A stretch of DNA of 64,000 bases. Origin: Onchidella celtica. Lineage: Eukaryota; Mollusca; Gastropoda; Systellommatophora; Onchidiidae. Position numbers and translations under genes: made by a program. The stretch covers positions 33,111,730-33,175,729 of the forward strand of contig OZ007582.1 in the NCBI GenBank assembly GCA_963931925.1, in the 5' to 3' direction. Each line of letters begins with the position of its first letter. Positions within the stretch are counted from its first letter, which is position 1. The notes below the pieces were generated by a model. It did no database searches. It was not told the origin of the DNA and was given only the letters and a program-made list of their open reading frames with translations. Positions 27,001 to 34,645 of this stretch are shown in pieces.

Positions 27001-30000
27001 TGGCAGATCTACTAGCCACAGAAAAGTGATTGCGTAAAAATTTCTCATCCCATTTATTACAATGTTTTTTTTTTTAATTAAATTTTTTCATTAGATTCAT
27101 TGACTTGAGGAATACACGGATGTGATTTTTAAAGTGGAGTTTCGATTACCAATGTTGAAATTGAGGCGCAGAATGAAATTTCCTGTCATACTTTTTAATT
27201 CTTCTCAAAGAAAATGAGTTGTTTTTTTTTTCTCCAGCTCAAAAGGTCAGACTGCTTTCTTCCGTTCAACTCAGTTGTGGCTCAAAATCAATGTAGAATG
27301 TAGCCAACTTCAAGACCTTTTAATATATACACACATACACCTTGATGACTTTCTGTGTGAAATATATTTTGTAAAATTTGAGGCTTTGCAGTTAAAAACC
27401 TTTCATGTTTACATTGGAGGCCTCACCACCTTGATAAAATGATACCCAAATGCATTTGTTATTTTTCTGCCAGAACTGTCATGTTTGGTTTGCTTTCATT
27501 ATTTTGTATTTATTCGTTTTCCCACCAGACCACACACTTTGCAGTCAACCAATTCTCGCTCTCTGCCATCCACCGTGACTGGTGTGAGCGGAGACATGAA
27601 CTCCCCATATCTGAAGCAGTTTGTGCACTCCAAGTCTCAGCAGTACAGAAAACTGAAGACAGACTGGAAAAGTCTAGTTTACCTGGGCAGGTCGCGCATC
27701 CAGGTAAGATAAATTTCCGGATTGACTGTGATCATTTGTATTTTTTGGTCCAAATTTTGTTTGCTTTGTGATGGTTAGATTTTTTTTTAAAATAGGAAAG
27801 CTATGGGATCATAGCATGCATTTTTTGCTGTGGCTAAGGTCGTCATACTGATAATTTTTGTTGTGCCTTTTTAACCCTCGTGCTGTGAGAGGCATCGAAA
27901 TACGGCATCGACTTTCCAGGCATTCACTCTGCACGGGTGTGTCAATACAGCAAGGTCAAGCTGACCGCGCCACACGCAAGCCGTATTTTCACACATTGGG
28001 TCACTGTCCTCTTTGAGACATTACTACCGTCTTCTTGCTCACTGTATCTCTTCTAAATCAAAGGTATTGTAACAAGGACATGTTAACCAGTGAAGCACTG
28101 GACGGAATCACAAAGTCTAAGCTTTCAAAGGCTCTCCCCACACTATCAGAAGGTGTAACATCAACATGCGAACTGTTGCTCAACAAAATTGCAGTATCTC
28201 ATTTTCCCACAAGCTGACCATCATCTAGAGTTGTCTGTATCTAAGAACCAATCAGAAACAAGTTCTGAAATGACCTTTGCCCCGGATGCCCACATTGGTT
28301 CATTAGTATATGTCAATCTGGATGAAGCCGTTTGTTTAGGGCTTGGGGGGCGTGGCTAGTTATCATGCTTCATTCTCATGAAAATTACAGCTGTCAGTTT
28401 GGTATCATAAGTCAGATCATTGGTTAGAGACTCCTGGATAAAGGTTTTGCTGGTTAATTGATTGTTAAGCTTGGTAAGGCATAGCAGTGGATGTTTTCAT
28501 ACTGATCAAATACAAACCATACCACGTGGACAGTGGTAATGTTGCCATCTCACGTTGGCAAGTGTCAGTGCAACCCAGATAAGATTCCCTGTGAGTAAGG
28601 TCACTGACCAGACTTTAAGGTACAGTACACAGGGTTAACACAGAGAAAGATGGATGTAAGTCAATGATAATGATCTTTTTATTTGTGCATACTTAATACC
28701 AAGCAAGACGAATTTAAGTTGGGGATACTGATCATTTTAATTTCATATTTAAGACAGAGAAAGACTGATGTAAATCATGGATACTCACCGTTTAAGCAGA
28801 GAAAGACAGATGTAAGTCATGGATACTGATCATTTTAAATATGCATACTTAACACTGAGAAAGACGGATGTAATAAGTCACGGATACCGATCGTTTTTAT
28901 TGTGCCTACGATCATTTTTATCGGGCCGACTTAACAGTAACACAGGGAAAGTTGGATGTAAGTCATGGATACTGATTGTTTTTAAATCTGTGTTATCCTC
29001 AGGGCCTTGGTTTGTATGCTGCTCGTGACTTGGAGAAACACACAATGGTGATTGAGTACATCGGAGACCTGATCCGTAATGAAGTGGCTAATAGGAGGGA
29101 GAAGGAATACGAGTCTCAGGTAGCGTACTCACAGTGACCCATCCGTATGACCACCTTTTCGTGACCTTAGTTCTTGTTTGTTCTGTCACCATTTTTCAAA
29201 ACTGGAGAGCTTTTAGTATGTGGAAGAGGTATAGCAAGTGCACACTTTGTCACATGTTTAAAATGTGTTTTGGCACTTGCTTAGCTGTTTCACTGTTCCA
29301 GTGTATTCTGACTTCTTATCATAATGGCTGTTGTGAGGGGACAGAAGTCAAATTACAAAGCTGAACAGAGAAAAGACGGAGTTGTGTTCACTGCTCATCT
29401 ATAGCTTACTGTGACAAATACTACTGTCCCTTTACAACAGCATAATAACCAAAGCCACCGACTCTAAATGTCGAATTTCTCATTCCAGCTGTGCTGTGAA
29501 GTATTTCTATTTGAGCAGAGGAAGTTATTGTGTTTGATGAGAGTATAGAGCAAATTTAGGCAAGAGAGTTGGGGGAGGAAAGGCATGCCATATACTGCCA
29601 CCCAAAGGAAAAATGTCATAACTGACAACATGGCCTTTATTCTACACTATTGTCTCTACGAACTTGTCTCACACATAATTCTTTTAGGTCAGAGGCAGGT
29701 GGACGTATCTGCGGCCAAAGCAGGAGTTTCTTATGTGACAAACCAATGAAAGTGACTTCGTAATCAGAGACAATAAAGTAGAAAATGGCCTTTACTGTCA
29801 GTTGTGTCATTTTTTCTTTCGGCAGGAGAAGAGTGTTTTTAATTTCTCACTTGGTTTATCTTTTGGGAATTCATGTTGAGATGTAACTTGACATTTGGCA
29901 GTTATGTGGAGTAACAGATATTCGTTTATCCTTAACACAGAACCGTGGTGTGTATATGTTCCGTATTGACAATGATGTGGTCATCGATGCCACCATGGCC

Positions 30001-31472
30001 GGCGGTCCAGCCCGGTACATAAATCATTCCTGCAACCCCAACTGTGTGGCCGAGGTGGTGGACATCGAGAAAGAAAGCAAGATCATCATCATCACAAGCC
30101 GTAAAATTGTCAAGGGAGAAGAGGTCGGTTGATGCTTGGTTTTTTGTGAAGATGGTTAAATGTATTTATTTATTTATTTATTTATTCATCCATTTATTCA
30201 TTCGTTTATTTATTTATTTCCTTTATTTATTTTCACAATTATACTGACCATATTTACCGTTTCACTTCACATTCCCAGAAGAATCTTCAGTTATGAAATT
30301 TTCGACAAAATTCAGATCCGATCATCTGTTGTTTTTTTCCTCTTTACCTATGATCTTAAGCATTGTTAAGTCTTAAAACAAGCTTTTGATGAAAACTGGT
30401 ATGCGCAGTCATAATAATTATTCTGATATTCTAGAGCAAAATATAAATGATAATGAATGGAGGGGGCCATAAAATCTTTTATTTCCTTCAGAATTGGTAA
30501 AGTTTGTATTTTAAATTTTAGCCTCTTTGTCATGTCAGTCTTGATTATTTTTTCATTGTGCTTTTCCCAGAACTCACCTTATATAGTTAGTGGCTCCCAT
30601 TTGGTGTTTGTATTATGAGTGGCAACTTGAATTAGAGGGAAATTGATGAGAATTATATCAGCAACTTCACTTCGTTCTCGTAGAATGCATTTTAATAAAT
30701 TATAAAAACCCTATTCTGCTGAATGCTCCAGCGAATGCCATCAAAACTGCAAAGGCGGCAGACCTGCCAGCTGCACCATAAAGCACCATGTTTGACATCT
30801 TGTTTTTGCAATGTTCCTGGCAATTACATTTCTCAATAATGGAAATAACTCGATATCCACAACTTTAGATTTACTTTGATCTTATTCGCTGGGGAAACGG
30901 AAAAGTTCTGTCTGCTTTGTACTTCCATTGATAATTTTTCAAGGTTTATGGTTGTAGACATAGCATTTCAAGCATTTTCACAAATTGTTTGGGAGGTGAG
31001 GGATAAAAACGGGATCTTAAACAATATAAATTTACATGAAACAAAAAAAACAAAACTCTAAAATTCACCATCTAAATCTATGTTTTCATATATACAGAAA
31101 CGGAAACTTCACGGAAAGAGCACTTCCATGTTACAGAAACGGTGTTCCATACACATGAAAACATTCATTCTATTTCCTACTTGAAGGATCTCTAATGTTT
31201 CTGTTTCAGTTTCTGTGCACATGGAAACTCAGCTTTAGTCTTTTATTTTTTCGAAATGCTAATATTTTCAAAATTGGAGTAGAGCGTCTTTGCTTAGGTA
31301 GAAAGGCAGTATTGGTTTAAATTGGAATACGGTCAGTGTCTTAGATTCTATCTTTTAATTCTGTTTCTTTCTTCAACAGTTGACTTATGACTACAAGTTC
31401 GACTTTGAGGATGACCAACATAAGATTCCTTGCATGTGTGGGGCCACTAACTGTCGTAAATGGATGAACTGA
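1..31472 (+). CDS. KMT2C/D: Histone H3K4 methyltransferase KMT2C/D (MLL3/4, Trr orthologue), 3' portion, 26 exons
   Basis: Catalytic subunit of the COMPASS-like (MLL3/4) complex, which puts mono-methyl marks on H3K4 at enhancers in the nucleus. Exons: 1-1899, 3630-4299, 4971-6063, 7160-7353, 7874-7983, 8886-9027, 9381-9556, 10157-10304, 10769-10942, 11479-11602, 12341-12525, 14134-14324, 14885-15035, 15848-15984, 16862-17278, 17909-18123, 19138-19381, 20112-20224, 21797-21923, 22705-22867, 24556-24692, 26137-26267, 27529-27703, 29003-29119, 29941-30123, 31380-31472 (stop TGA). Every junction keeps phase with GT/AG borders, and the total is 7509 nt. The frame is open from base 1, so the gene continues upstream; the family's N-terminal PHD fingers and HMG box are not here. 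The order ePHD, FYRN, FYRC, Win, SET, post-SET and the close C-terminal match identify it. Invertebrates usually have one gene for vertebrate KMT2C plus KMT2D, so I do not choose between them. Confidence 0.96.
1900..3629 (+). other. KMT2C/D intron after window exon 1: repeat fragments and G/T-runs
   Basis: No gene is seen. The intron contains a 16-base G run at 2075-2090, T-rich runs around 2154-2178, and two pieces (about 2526-2615 and 2955-3010) of a dispersed repeat found in at least six other places in the window (core: CAAAGC, AGAGAAAATAC, then TGTTCACTG and CAGCTATAG). The acceptor at 3629 is preceded by a modest pyrimidine tract. Confidence 0.6.
4503..4795 (-). repeat. Two copies of a dispersed repeat sharing the TGTCCTATCATTCTG core
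   Basis: About 4503-4612 and 4731-4795 are related to each other, with the core (C/T)(G/C)TCCTATCATT followed by a run ending in CTTCCT(A/G)(G/A)(C/T)AC. A third copy lies inverted at about 23468-23546. The unit is not coding. I do not recognise the family. Confidence 0.6.
6245..6483. repeat. Small foldback element with about 19-bp inverted ends
   Basis: The left end reads ACCTTAATTCTTGTTCGTT; the reverse complement of the right end reads ACCTTAATTCTTGTTTGTT (18 of 19). A related copy lies at about 29160-29330, where it runs on into another repeat piece, and an end fragment lies at about 48828-48870. This fits a non-autonomous DNA transposon (MITE). I see no clear target duplication. Confidence 0.6.
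7160..14324 (+). CDS. KMT2C/D: KMT2C/D exons 4-12: conserved middle with LxxLL motif, coiled coil and basic NLS-like tracts
   Basis: Nine exons (7160-7353 to 14134-14324). Exon 5 encodes the nuclear-receptor-box motif LKQLL at about residues 1306-1310 of the window protein. Exons 6-8 encode [13 protein letters not shown], then a charged helical stretch ([13 protein letters not shown]) and basic tracts ([13 protein letters not shown]) that suit a coiled coil and nuclear targeting. Exon 11 encodes [13 protein letters not shown], close to the conserved DTIV-SSPE segment of vertebrate KMT2C/D. Exons 4, 10 and 12 each hold a psi-K-x-E sumoylation consensus (VKLE, IKSE, IKQE). LxxLL motifs are known in human MLL3/4 as part of the nuclear-receptor coactivator complex; use here is inferred from sequence alone. 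Confidence 0.93.
7435..7665 (+). repeat. Dispersed repeat shared with 59325-59580 (inverted)
   Basis: This stretch of intron DNA matches the reverse complement of about 59325-59580 along its length. Shared landmarks are a segment close to GAGAGAACCACTTTC, then CAAAACCTCAAAAT, then ACAAAAT and TCACATACAA. The family is unknown and has no coding potential. Confidence 0.6.
8708..8810. mobile_element. Possible tiny TTAA-bordered MITE (piggyBac type)
   Basis: A 103-bp segment is flanked on both sides by TTAA and begins CCCTCTT and ends CAGGG, so its ends are CCCT and AGGG. TTAA borders with CCCT-like ends are the piggyBac pattern. The inverted match is only about 4-6 bp, so chance is possible. 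It sits 71 bp before KMT2C/D exon 6. Confidence 0.3.
10336..10632 (+). repeat. Minisatellite, about seven units of roughly 41-47 bp, in a KMT2C/D intron
   Basis: A unit close to TTTCTGACATATTGGAGCAR followed by TGATATTTTGGGATTTTAGAC repeats head to tail from about 32 bp after exon 8. Units differ by substitutions and short length changes. The Ser/Lys/Ile-rich open frame on the - strand is the translated repeat and is not a gene. Confidence 0.85.
11641..11870 (+). repeat. Tandem repeat of about 115-118 bp, two units
   Basis: Two adjacent units each contain CAGTATCACATTGAAATA, a segment ending in ATCCTAA(A/T)GAGCAGTAATTTCAG, and ATTCTTTGAAATAAA. Each unit also looks like two diverged half-units of about 60 bp. 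It lies just after KMT2C/D exon 10. Confidence 0.75.
12147..12300 (+). repeat. Arm of a dispersed foldback family (AAAGCCTCGCGTAA core)
   Basis: Contains AAATATTATAAAAACCACAG, then GGCTTGAAGCAAAGTC, TATGTAGCAAAGCCTCGCGT and GAAACGATACAATA. The same order of blocks is seen at 21955-22083 and 23592-23759, and in inverted arms at 15765-15800, 22235-22330 and 23943-24043. Non-coding. Confidence 0.7.
12703..13796. mobile_element. Solo-LTR-like fossil, possibly Ty3/Gypsy type
   Basis: A 1094-bp block begins TGTCACGAT and ends ATCGTGACA (a perfect 9-bp inverted end with TG and CA termini) and is flanked by the 4-bp direct repeat GGCT. It lies in the KMT2C/D intron between exons 11 and 12. It contains internal near-duplicates: a segment around 13321-13376 recurs at 13424-13480, and another around 13630-13700 recurs at 13733-13797. 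No gag or pol-like frame is present, as expected for an LTR left by recombination. The 4-bp target repeat would suit a Gypsy-type element. A non-autonomous DNA transposon with short inverted ends is the alternative. Confidence 0.5.
14885..17278 (+). CDS. KMT2C/D: KMT2C/D exons 13-15: conserved region before the ePHD with split Cys-pair motif
   Basis: Exon 13 (14885-15035) encodes [20 protein letters not shown] and the [12 protein letters not shown] segment, a recognisable block shared with vertebrate KMT2C/D. Exon 14 (15848-15984) encodes [14 protein letters not shown], and exon 15 (16862-17278) encodes [10 protein letters not shown] followed by a charged helix ([15 protein letters not shown]). 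The C-x2-C and C-x3-C pairs on either side of the intron could form one small zinc site; I infer this from spacing. The rest of exon 15 is Ser/Thr/Pro/Ala-rich and contains a fourth sumoylation consensus (IKLE). Introns 12-15 carry no other coding sequence that I could identify. Confidence 0.93.
15644..15800. repeat. Foldback repeat of the AAAGCCTCGCGTAA family
   Basis: The + arm (15644-15713) carries TATGTAGTAAAGCCTCGAGT and GCGAAACGATACAATAAG. The opposite arm (15765-15800) carries the reverse complement of the AAAAACCACAGAAA block known from 12165 and 23615. It lies just before KMT2C/D exon 14 (15848). Confidence 0.55.
17909..20224 (+). CDS. KMT2C/D: KMT2C/D exons 16-18: extended PHD finger (ePHD2)
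   Basis: Exons 17909-18123, 19138-19381 and 20112-20224. The domain starts at [11 protein letters not shown] (about residue 1990 of the window protein), continues through [34 protein letters not shown] and CMFYQDK, and ends with LLCPSH (about 2096). All expected Cys/His zinc ligands of an ePHD are visible. In mammals this C-terminal ePHD sits directly N-terminal to FYRN in KMT2C and KMT2D and contributes to chromatin engagement. The preceding segment WRGLRWKRG is also conserved. Exon 18 leads straight into the [12 protein letters not shown] start of the FYRN region. Confidence 0.96.
18085..18423 (-). other. Unidentified 112-codon open frame followed by an A-rich stretch, antisense in a KMT2C/D intron
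   Basis: Reading down from ATG at 18423, the frame encodes [18 protein letters not shown], then [26 protein letters not shown] and [20 protein letters not shown]. The composition is protein-like rather than low-complexity. It ends in A-rich DNA (AAATTT then about 12 A, near 18150). The end of the frame overlaps KMT2C/D exon 16 on the other strand, so only roughly 18165-18423 could be a separate coding remnant. It could be the 3' end of a retrocopy or a retroelement fragment. I do not recognise the protein. Confidence 0.4.
19738..19995 (-). mobile_element. LINE 3'-end fragment (RTE-like reverse-transcriptase C-terminus)
   Basis: On the - strand the stretch translates to WKRTGHV and [17 protein letters not shown], then [11 protein letters not shown]. 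This is the GHx-R, W-PR, GRP-RW pattern found at the C-terminus of RTE-like LINE polyproteins. The match fades after about 19800. It is old and incomplete. It lies about 120 bp before KMT2C/D exon 18. Confidence 0.65.
20645..20745 (+). repeat. Dispersed repeat piece (TGTTCACTG/CAGCTATAG family)
   Basis: Shares the order of blocks ACACAGTAAACTATAG, GAGCAGTGAACACAG, CAGTATTTTCT and AGCTTTGTAATT with pieces at 2526-2615, 24895-25040, 29325-29450, 54645-54750, 62030-62120 and 62330-62400. Some copies are inverted. The family is unknown and non-coding. Confidence 0.6.
21204..21715 (-). mobile_element. THAP-bearing TIR element (Kolobok-like MITE)
   Basis: A 512-bp segment has perfect 20-bp terminal inverted repeats AAACAGACAAGGCTGGTGTA (21204-21223 and 21696-21715). 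If the element proper begins at ACAGACAAGG, it is flanked by TTAA on the left and TTCA on the right. On the - strand, 135 bp inside the right end, a frame starts [20 protein letters not shown] and continues LIRFP, the pattern of a THAP zinc-finger N-terminus (MPxxC, x2-4, C, then FP). THAP fingers occur in P and Kolobok transposases, and TTAA targets are typical of Kolobok. It looks like an internally deleted copy in the intron before KMT2C/D exon 19. Confidence 0.7.
21797..26267 (+). CDS. KMT2C/D: KMT2C/D exons 19-22: FYRN and FYRC domains and Win motif
   Basis: Exon 19 (21797-21923) holds FYRN ([18 protein letters not shown]). Exon 20 (22705-22867) starts FYRC (FRTSRFYWS, then RCRYICSI). 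Exon 21 (24556-24692) continues with [15 protein letters not shown] and GAEELFGL. Exon 22 (26137-26267) has [16 protein letters not shown] and the WDR5-binding Win motif [10 protein letters not shown]. In vertebrates the Win motif reads GCARSEP; the Ser-to-Thr difference is conservative. FYRN and FYRC form one folded unit in MLL-family proteins, and the Win arginine inserts into WDR5. All junctions are in phase. A SINE lies 130-400 bp before exon 22. Confidence 0.96.
21955..22330. repeat. Inverted pair of the AAAGCCTCGCGTAA foldback family
   Basis: The + arm (about 21955-22083) contains GGGGTCACAGAAAGGCTTGA, AGCAAAGTC and TATGTAGTAAAGCCTCGCAT. The opposite arm (about 22235-22330) contains TTTTATTGTATCAC, CTTACGTGAGGCTTTGC and GTTCTTTTGCCC, its reverse complement. 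The spacer is about 150 bp. It lies directly after KMT2C/D exon 19. Confidence 0.65.
23277..23453. mobile_element. 177-bp MITE with inverted ends AGCTGTGTTTTCA
   Basis: The left end reads AGCTGTGTTTTCAAATGTAC and the right end reads as the near-reverse complement (ACATATGAAAACACAGCT). A related copy with the same order of GGAAAC and GTTTC blocks lies at about 31077-31234. I see no clear target duplication. Confidence 0.6.
23592..24043. repeat. Foldback element with about 102-bp arms at roughly 97% identity
   Basis: The arm at 23658-23759 and the reverse complement of 23943-24043 differ at only about three positions over about 102 bp; both contain AAAATTGGGCAAAAAGAAAA and TGCGTGAGAAATAAAACCC. 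The spacer is about 183 bp. Sequence from 23592 (AAATATCATAAAAACCACAG) extends the left side and links it to the copies at 12147, 15644 and 21955. A transcript here would form a strong hairpin within the KMT2C/D pre-mRNA. Confidence 0.85.
25738..26010 (+). mobile_element. tRNA-headed SINE, 3'-truncated copy
   Basis: The head (GGTGAGGTGCTCACCTCTAA, then a degraded box B in CCAGGTCCAATTCCCAG) is followed by TCCCTGATCCTATAG, GATTGAGCACCTAGTC and GCACGTTAAAGATACGTTGG, the same order as the two full copies at 54231 and 57985. It ends in A-rich DNA. It inserted in the intron just before KMT2C/D exon 22. Confidence 0.8.
26713..26778. repeat. G16 run facing a C22 run
   Basis: Sixteen G at 26713-26728, a second G8 a few bases later, a short A/T-containing spacer, then 22 C at 26757-26778. 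The runs can pair as a G:C hairpin or form quadruplex and i-motif structures. Run lengths may be assembly estimates. Confidence 0.85.
27529..31472 (+). CDS. KMT2C/D: KMT2C/D exons 23-26: SET and post-SET methyltransferase domain
   Basis: Exons 27529-27703, 29003-29119, 29941-30123 and 31380-31472. Exon 23 has [18 protein letters not shown] and SRIQ; exon 24 [20 protein letters not shown] and [13 protein letters not shown]. Exon 25 has [31 protein letters not shown] and VKGEE. Exon 26 has [18 protein letters not shown], then [13 protein letters not shown] and the stop. The S-adenosylmethionine and pseudoknot motif NHSCNPNC, the GEE-LTYDY motif split by the last intron, and the post-SET C-x-C-x4-C are intact, so the enzyme should be active. 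The donors after exon 24 (GTAGCG) and exon 25 (GTCGGT) are poor matches to consensus, but the joined protein matches the family without a gap. Confidence 0.97.
27875..28634. mobile_element. TTAA-bordered element, piggyBac-like (non-autonomous)
   Basis: A 760-bp segment flanked by TTAA at 27871-27874 and 28635-28638. Ends are CCCTCGTGCTGTG on the left and, reverse-complemented, CCCTGTGTACTGTA on the right, alignable with small gaps. No transposase frame is seen. It lies between KMT2C/D exons 23 and 24. Confidence 0.5.
28635..28998 (+). repeat. Imperfect minisatellite, five to six units of about 55-80 bp
   Basis: Each unit has GAGAAAGAYGGATGTAAGTC, then ATGGATACTGATCATTTT and often GTGCATACTTAA. 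The last unit merges into the acceptor region of the first SET exon (exon 24 starts at 29003), so the repeat supplies part of the upstream pyrimidine tract. Confidence 0.8.
29160..29460 (+). repeat. Composite repeat: copy of the 6245 foldback joined to the TGTTCACTG family
   Basis: The first half (to about 29330) follows the 6245-6410 segment block by block (GTGACCTTAGTTCTTGTT, TTTTAGTATGTGGAAGAG, CTTCTTATCATAAT). The second half (29325-29460) matches the 24895-25040 repeat (CAAAGCTGAACAGAGAAAA, GTTGTGTTCACTGCTCA). The two may be halves of one longer element. Confidence 0.55.
30163..30240 (+). repeat. Degenerate (TTTA)n microsatellite
   Basis: About 78 bp of TTTA/TTCA/TTTC units, 40 bp after KMT2C/D exon 25. 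Confidence 0.85.
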
Positions 31473-32409
31473 GCTGCCATGAGAAATCTGAAAACGGCCA
31501 GTGCAGAGATCCCATACTCGCATACCAGGCAGTAGTTGCACTAAAAAACCCAAAGATTACATAGTCATCAGTGGGCTGAGATACCTGCCGTGAAAGAACA
31601 CACTAGATCATTGAAAGAACATTGGATCATGCTGTCCACTAATGAAAGCCTTATGTTCAGTATTGAACTGCTGCCGAAGAAGTAACCAAGATTATGCCTT
31701 TCCCAAGTTTCTGTGGGGCATCACAAAGGAATGGACAATGAGAGCAGTGTGAAATAAATCTCCAGTTTTATTATAGACTGGCAGGCACCACATTACCAGG
31801 GGTAGCCAGACCACAGTGGACATGTCACATGCAGTTCTAAGACATTTCATGCGTGGTATGCCTGAGCTATGATGTGCATTGTAATTAATGGTAACTGATT
31901 CACTTGCAGCTAGTTTCCTTTAGAGGACAGGAATGCTCATACTGTCTTTTTTTAAAGACGGGGATCAGAAACGTGGCTGTGTAGGAGCGTTAAAAAGAAA
32001 TGAGTAAATACCAAATTATTGGAAATTTAAGAAAAAAATATTTCTTAGTGTGATTTTTATGTACTATTTGAAGTGAGTGTTCTTCGGATGAATCACTCAG
32101 AAGGGCTTTTGATAGTGAGTCAATTAAAGAGAAATTTAAAAAGTATTCAAATTTTATATTTTGGATATGAACCAAGAGAAATAATGAGGGAAAAGAAGTT
32201 TAGAGGCAAATTGAAAATAAATTCATAAAATAAATAACATACAATTTTTACATAATCCCTTGGCAGATGTTGGAGGTGTCTGGAAGACTAAACAAAAGTA
32301 GCACTGTATGTATAGGGATAAGACCCTTACAACTTTTAAATTTCTTATGGCTCTGAGGTATCTGAAATATATTATCTATGACACATACAATAGCCAAGTC
32401 AGGCCATCC

Positions 32410-32560
32410 CTGCCTTAAAGCAATTCGTTAACACCAATCTTGACCCATCACCTTTTCAAATTACATTGGAAAGGGTAAAATCTCTGCCTTAAAGCGTCCA
32501 CTGCGTCAACATCAATGTTGACTCCATAACCTTTTTAAAATACATTGGAAAATGTGATTT
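32410..32560 (+). repeat. Tandem duplication of about 75-78 bp in the KMT2C/D 3' UTR
   Basis: Two adjacent diverged units each contain CTGCCTTAAAGC, AACA then CAATNTTGAC, CCATMACCTTTT and ACATTGGAAA. Confidence 0.75.
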
Positions 32561-34387
32561 ACCAAATGTACAATGTCTGTCTAAATGGCACTGTGACATT
32601 TCATGTATAAGGGACAATACAGAAGGTTGTATGGCCTGCTGGAGAAGGATCTTGAAGCTGCTAAAAGTGAGTTATTCAGTAATGCATACAAAGATGGAAA
32701 AATCGATAAGTTGGAACTCGGGATCATGACATAAACCCAGAAATTTGAAACCATTAAAATGTGTATAAACACAAAATGTTAGATTTGAAAGAAGATCGTG
32801 GTTTAAGTTGTTCTAATTAAGCTATTTATGTCTGAAACATTTTTGTCATGAAATTATGCTTTGAAAACCAGTCAAATTTTAAAGCTTTAGTTATTTATGT
32901 AGCATTTTGAGAGAGCATTTCAGTGAGTTTGTGTGTATCCCATCATGGTGAAAGACACATTTTGAACAATCAACATCTAATTTTGACCTTTTACAATTAG
33001 GCGGCACAACTCTGATTTTGATTTTCTTGCAAATACAGATTGTGATTTTCATTTCACAAGATTCTTTTGTCAGTATTTATGGGATGGAGAATAGAGAGTC
33101 TGTCCCAACTTATACTGAATTACAAGAACTTTGGCCAGTCTTTTTTTTTTTTTTTAAACAAATCCACAAATACAGCTTTCTTGGCTTTCACTGGAAAAAA
33201 AAAAAAGAAAAAAGGTGGATGAATTTGGATATGAACTGTGTGGTGTGCTATAAAATTCTTGAACGTATTCATTCATTCATTCATTAATGAGTTGTAACAC
33301 TGAAGAGTAAATTAATATATACTGTACATTAATTTCTCGAACAGAAAATGTTCAGACTCTGAACTTTACGCTGCTATGGTACAGATTATTTGACAATCTC
33401 GAACGTACAAATGTAAGAAGAAGTGTAGAATAATCAGGAGAGAAAGAGAGAGAGGGAACTGAATGTGAATGCTTTATTTTTTTTTTTTTAACTGAACAAC
33501 TGTGTATTCATTACCTACTGGAACTGAGTTTGTCATACTATAATAATGTAGCAAGAGGAAATTTGTGGCATTGCTACAACAGGGCTTTTGGGTATGAAAA
33601 TTTATGCTAGGATGGGCCAGTAGGTGGTCTCAATTTTCGCAACTCTGAGTTTTACAGTATTAAGTTTTAATGTAAACCTTTCACTTGACAGCTGTGTGAT
33701 AAACAAGCCAGTGACATGGCCAAGAGGTGGTGTATATCTGCCACCCCCATAACTTATATATTACCCTCATTATGATTTCTGATAAAATACACGAGATACC
33801 CCACATACTCCATGAGTTGAATAGAACAGAAGAGGCACAGTACAAGGAAAACATCTTCAAAATTTGCAAAATGAAAAATGTAAACTGTTTGCCTTTAGTT
33901 GTTAATATAGTTGATATACAGACAGAAATGACATCAGTAAAAGTGAAGTCCAGACAAATTTTAATCAAGCTTCTTCCGAAAACATGCTAAGATTTGAACA
34001 AAAATCATACGTTAGAATTGTCCTCCTCCGAGCTGACCTCAGTCCTACAGAAGATTTTTGTCCACCCTCCTTTTTTTATATTTCATTGTGTATTCATAAA
34101 AACACGAAATATGCAAATTTACTGGCCTGTAGTGTTGTTTCGGTTCAGTTTCAGCTCTAATTATCCAGTCCCATCTATGAAAATGTGTCAGTGAAGCTGT
34201 TTTATACATTCCCTTGCAACACGTTCGCCTTGGATCAGAGCTGCTAACCCTAGAGAACCAAGCTGATTTTCTTTCAGACTGAAAGGTCAGATCGGATACC
34301 TAAGATTCTCTTCACTCCCCATTATTTTGGGTAACTGAATCCTGACCCTTTCACTTTTAACCATCGAACCATTCACAAGTGAAAAAG

Positions 34388-34645
34388 GAAATTTCAAAAC
34401 TGCAGATTTAAGCACCATATGTATAAAGAGACCTTTTGACCAATAAGTATATTCAGTTTGCCTTTTTTGTTATAGATAGATAAACGAATTCTGAAATTTT
34501 ATCTTGTTTCCAATTTTTCAGAAGTCAAATATAAGAAATTTCAGAACTTTCGATTTGAGCTTAATTTGTGCAGAGCTTTGGACCTTGAATCAAGAATATT
34601 CAGCTTGTCTTTTTTTGTTGTAAATCGTGAAAAAATGTTTGGATG
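34388..34645 (+). repeat. Diverged tandem duplication of about 150 bp in the KMT2C/D 3' UTR
   Basis: Units at about 34388-34490 and 34538-34645 share AAATTTCA(A/G)AACT, GATTT(A/G)AGC, ATATTCAG(T/C)TTG(C/T)CTTTTTTTGTT and a following GTTATAGAT/GTTGTAAAT block. Confidence 0.65.

Noticed and set aside
10336-29000. CRISPR-like regularly spaced repeats
   Set aside because: The tandem repeats have no unique spacers between conserved short repeats, and the DNA is from an animal genome.
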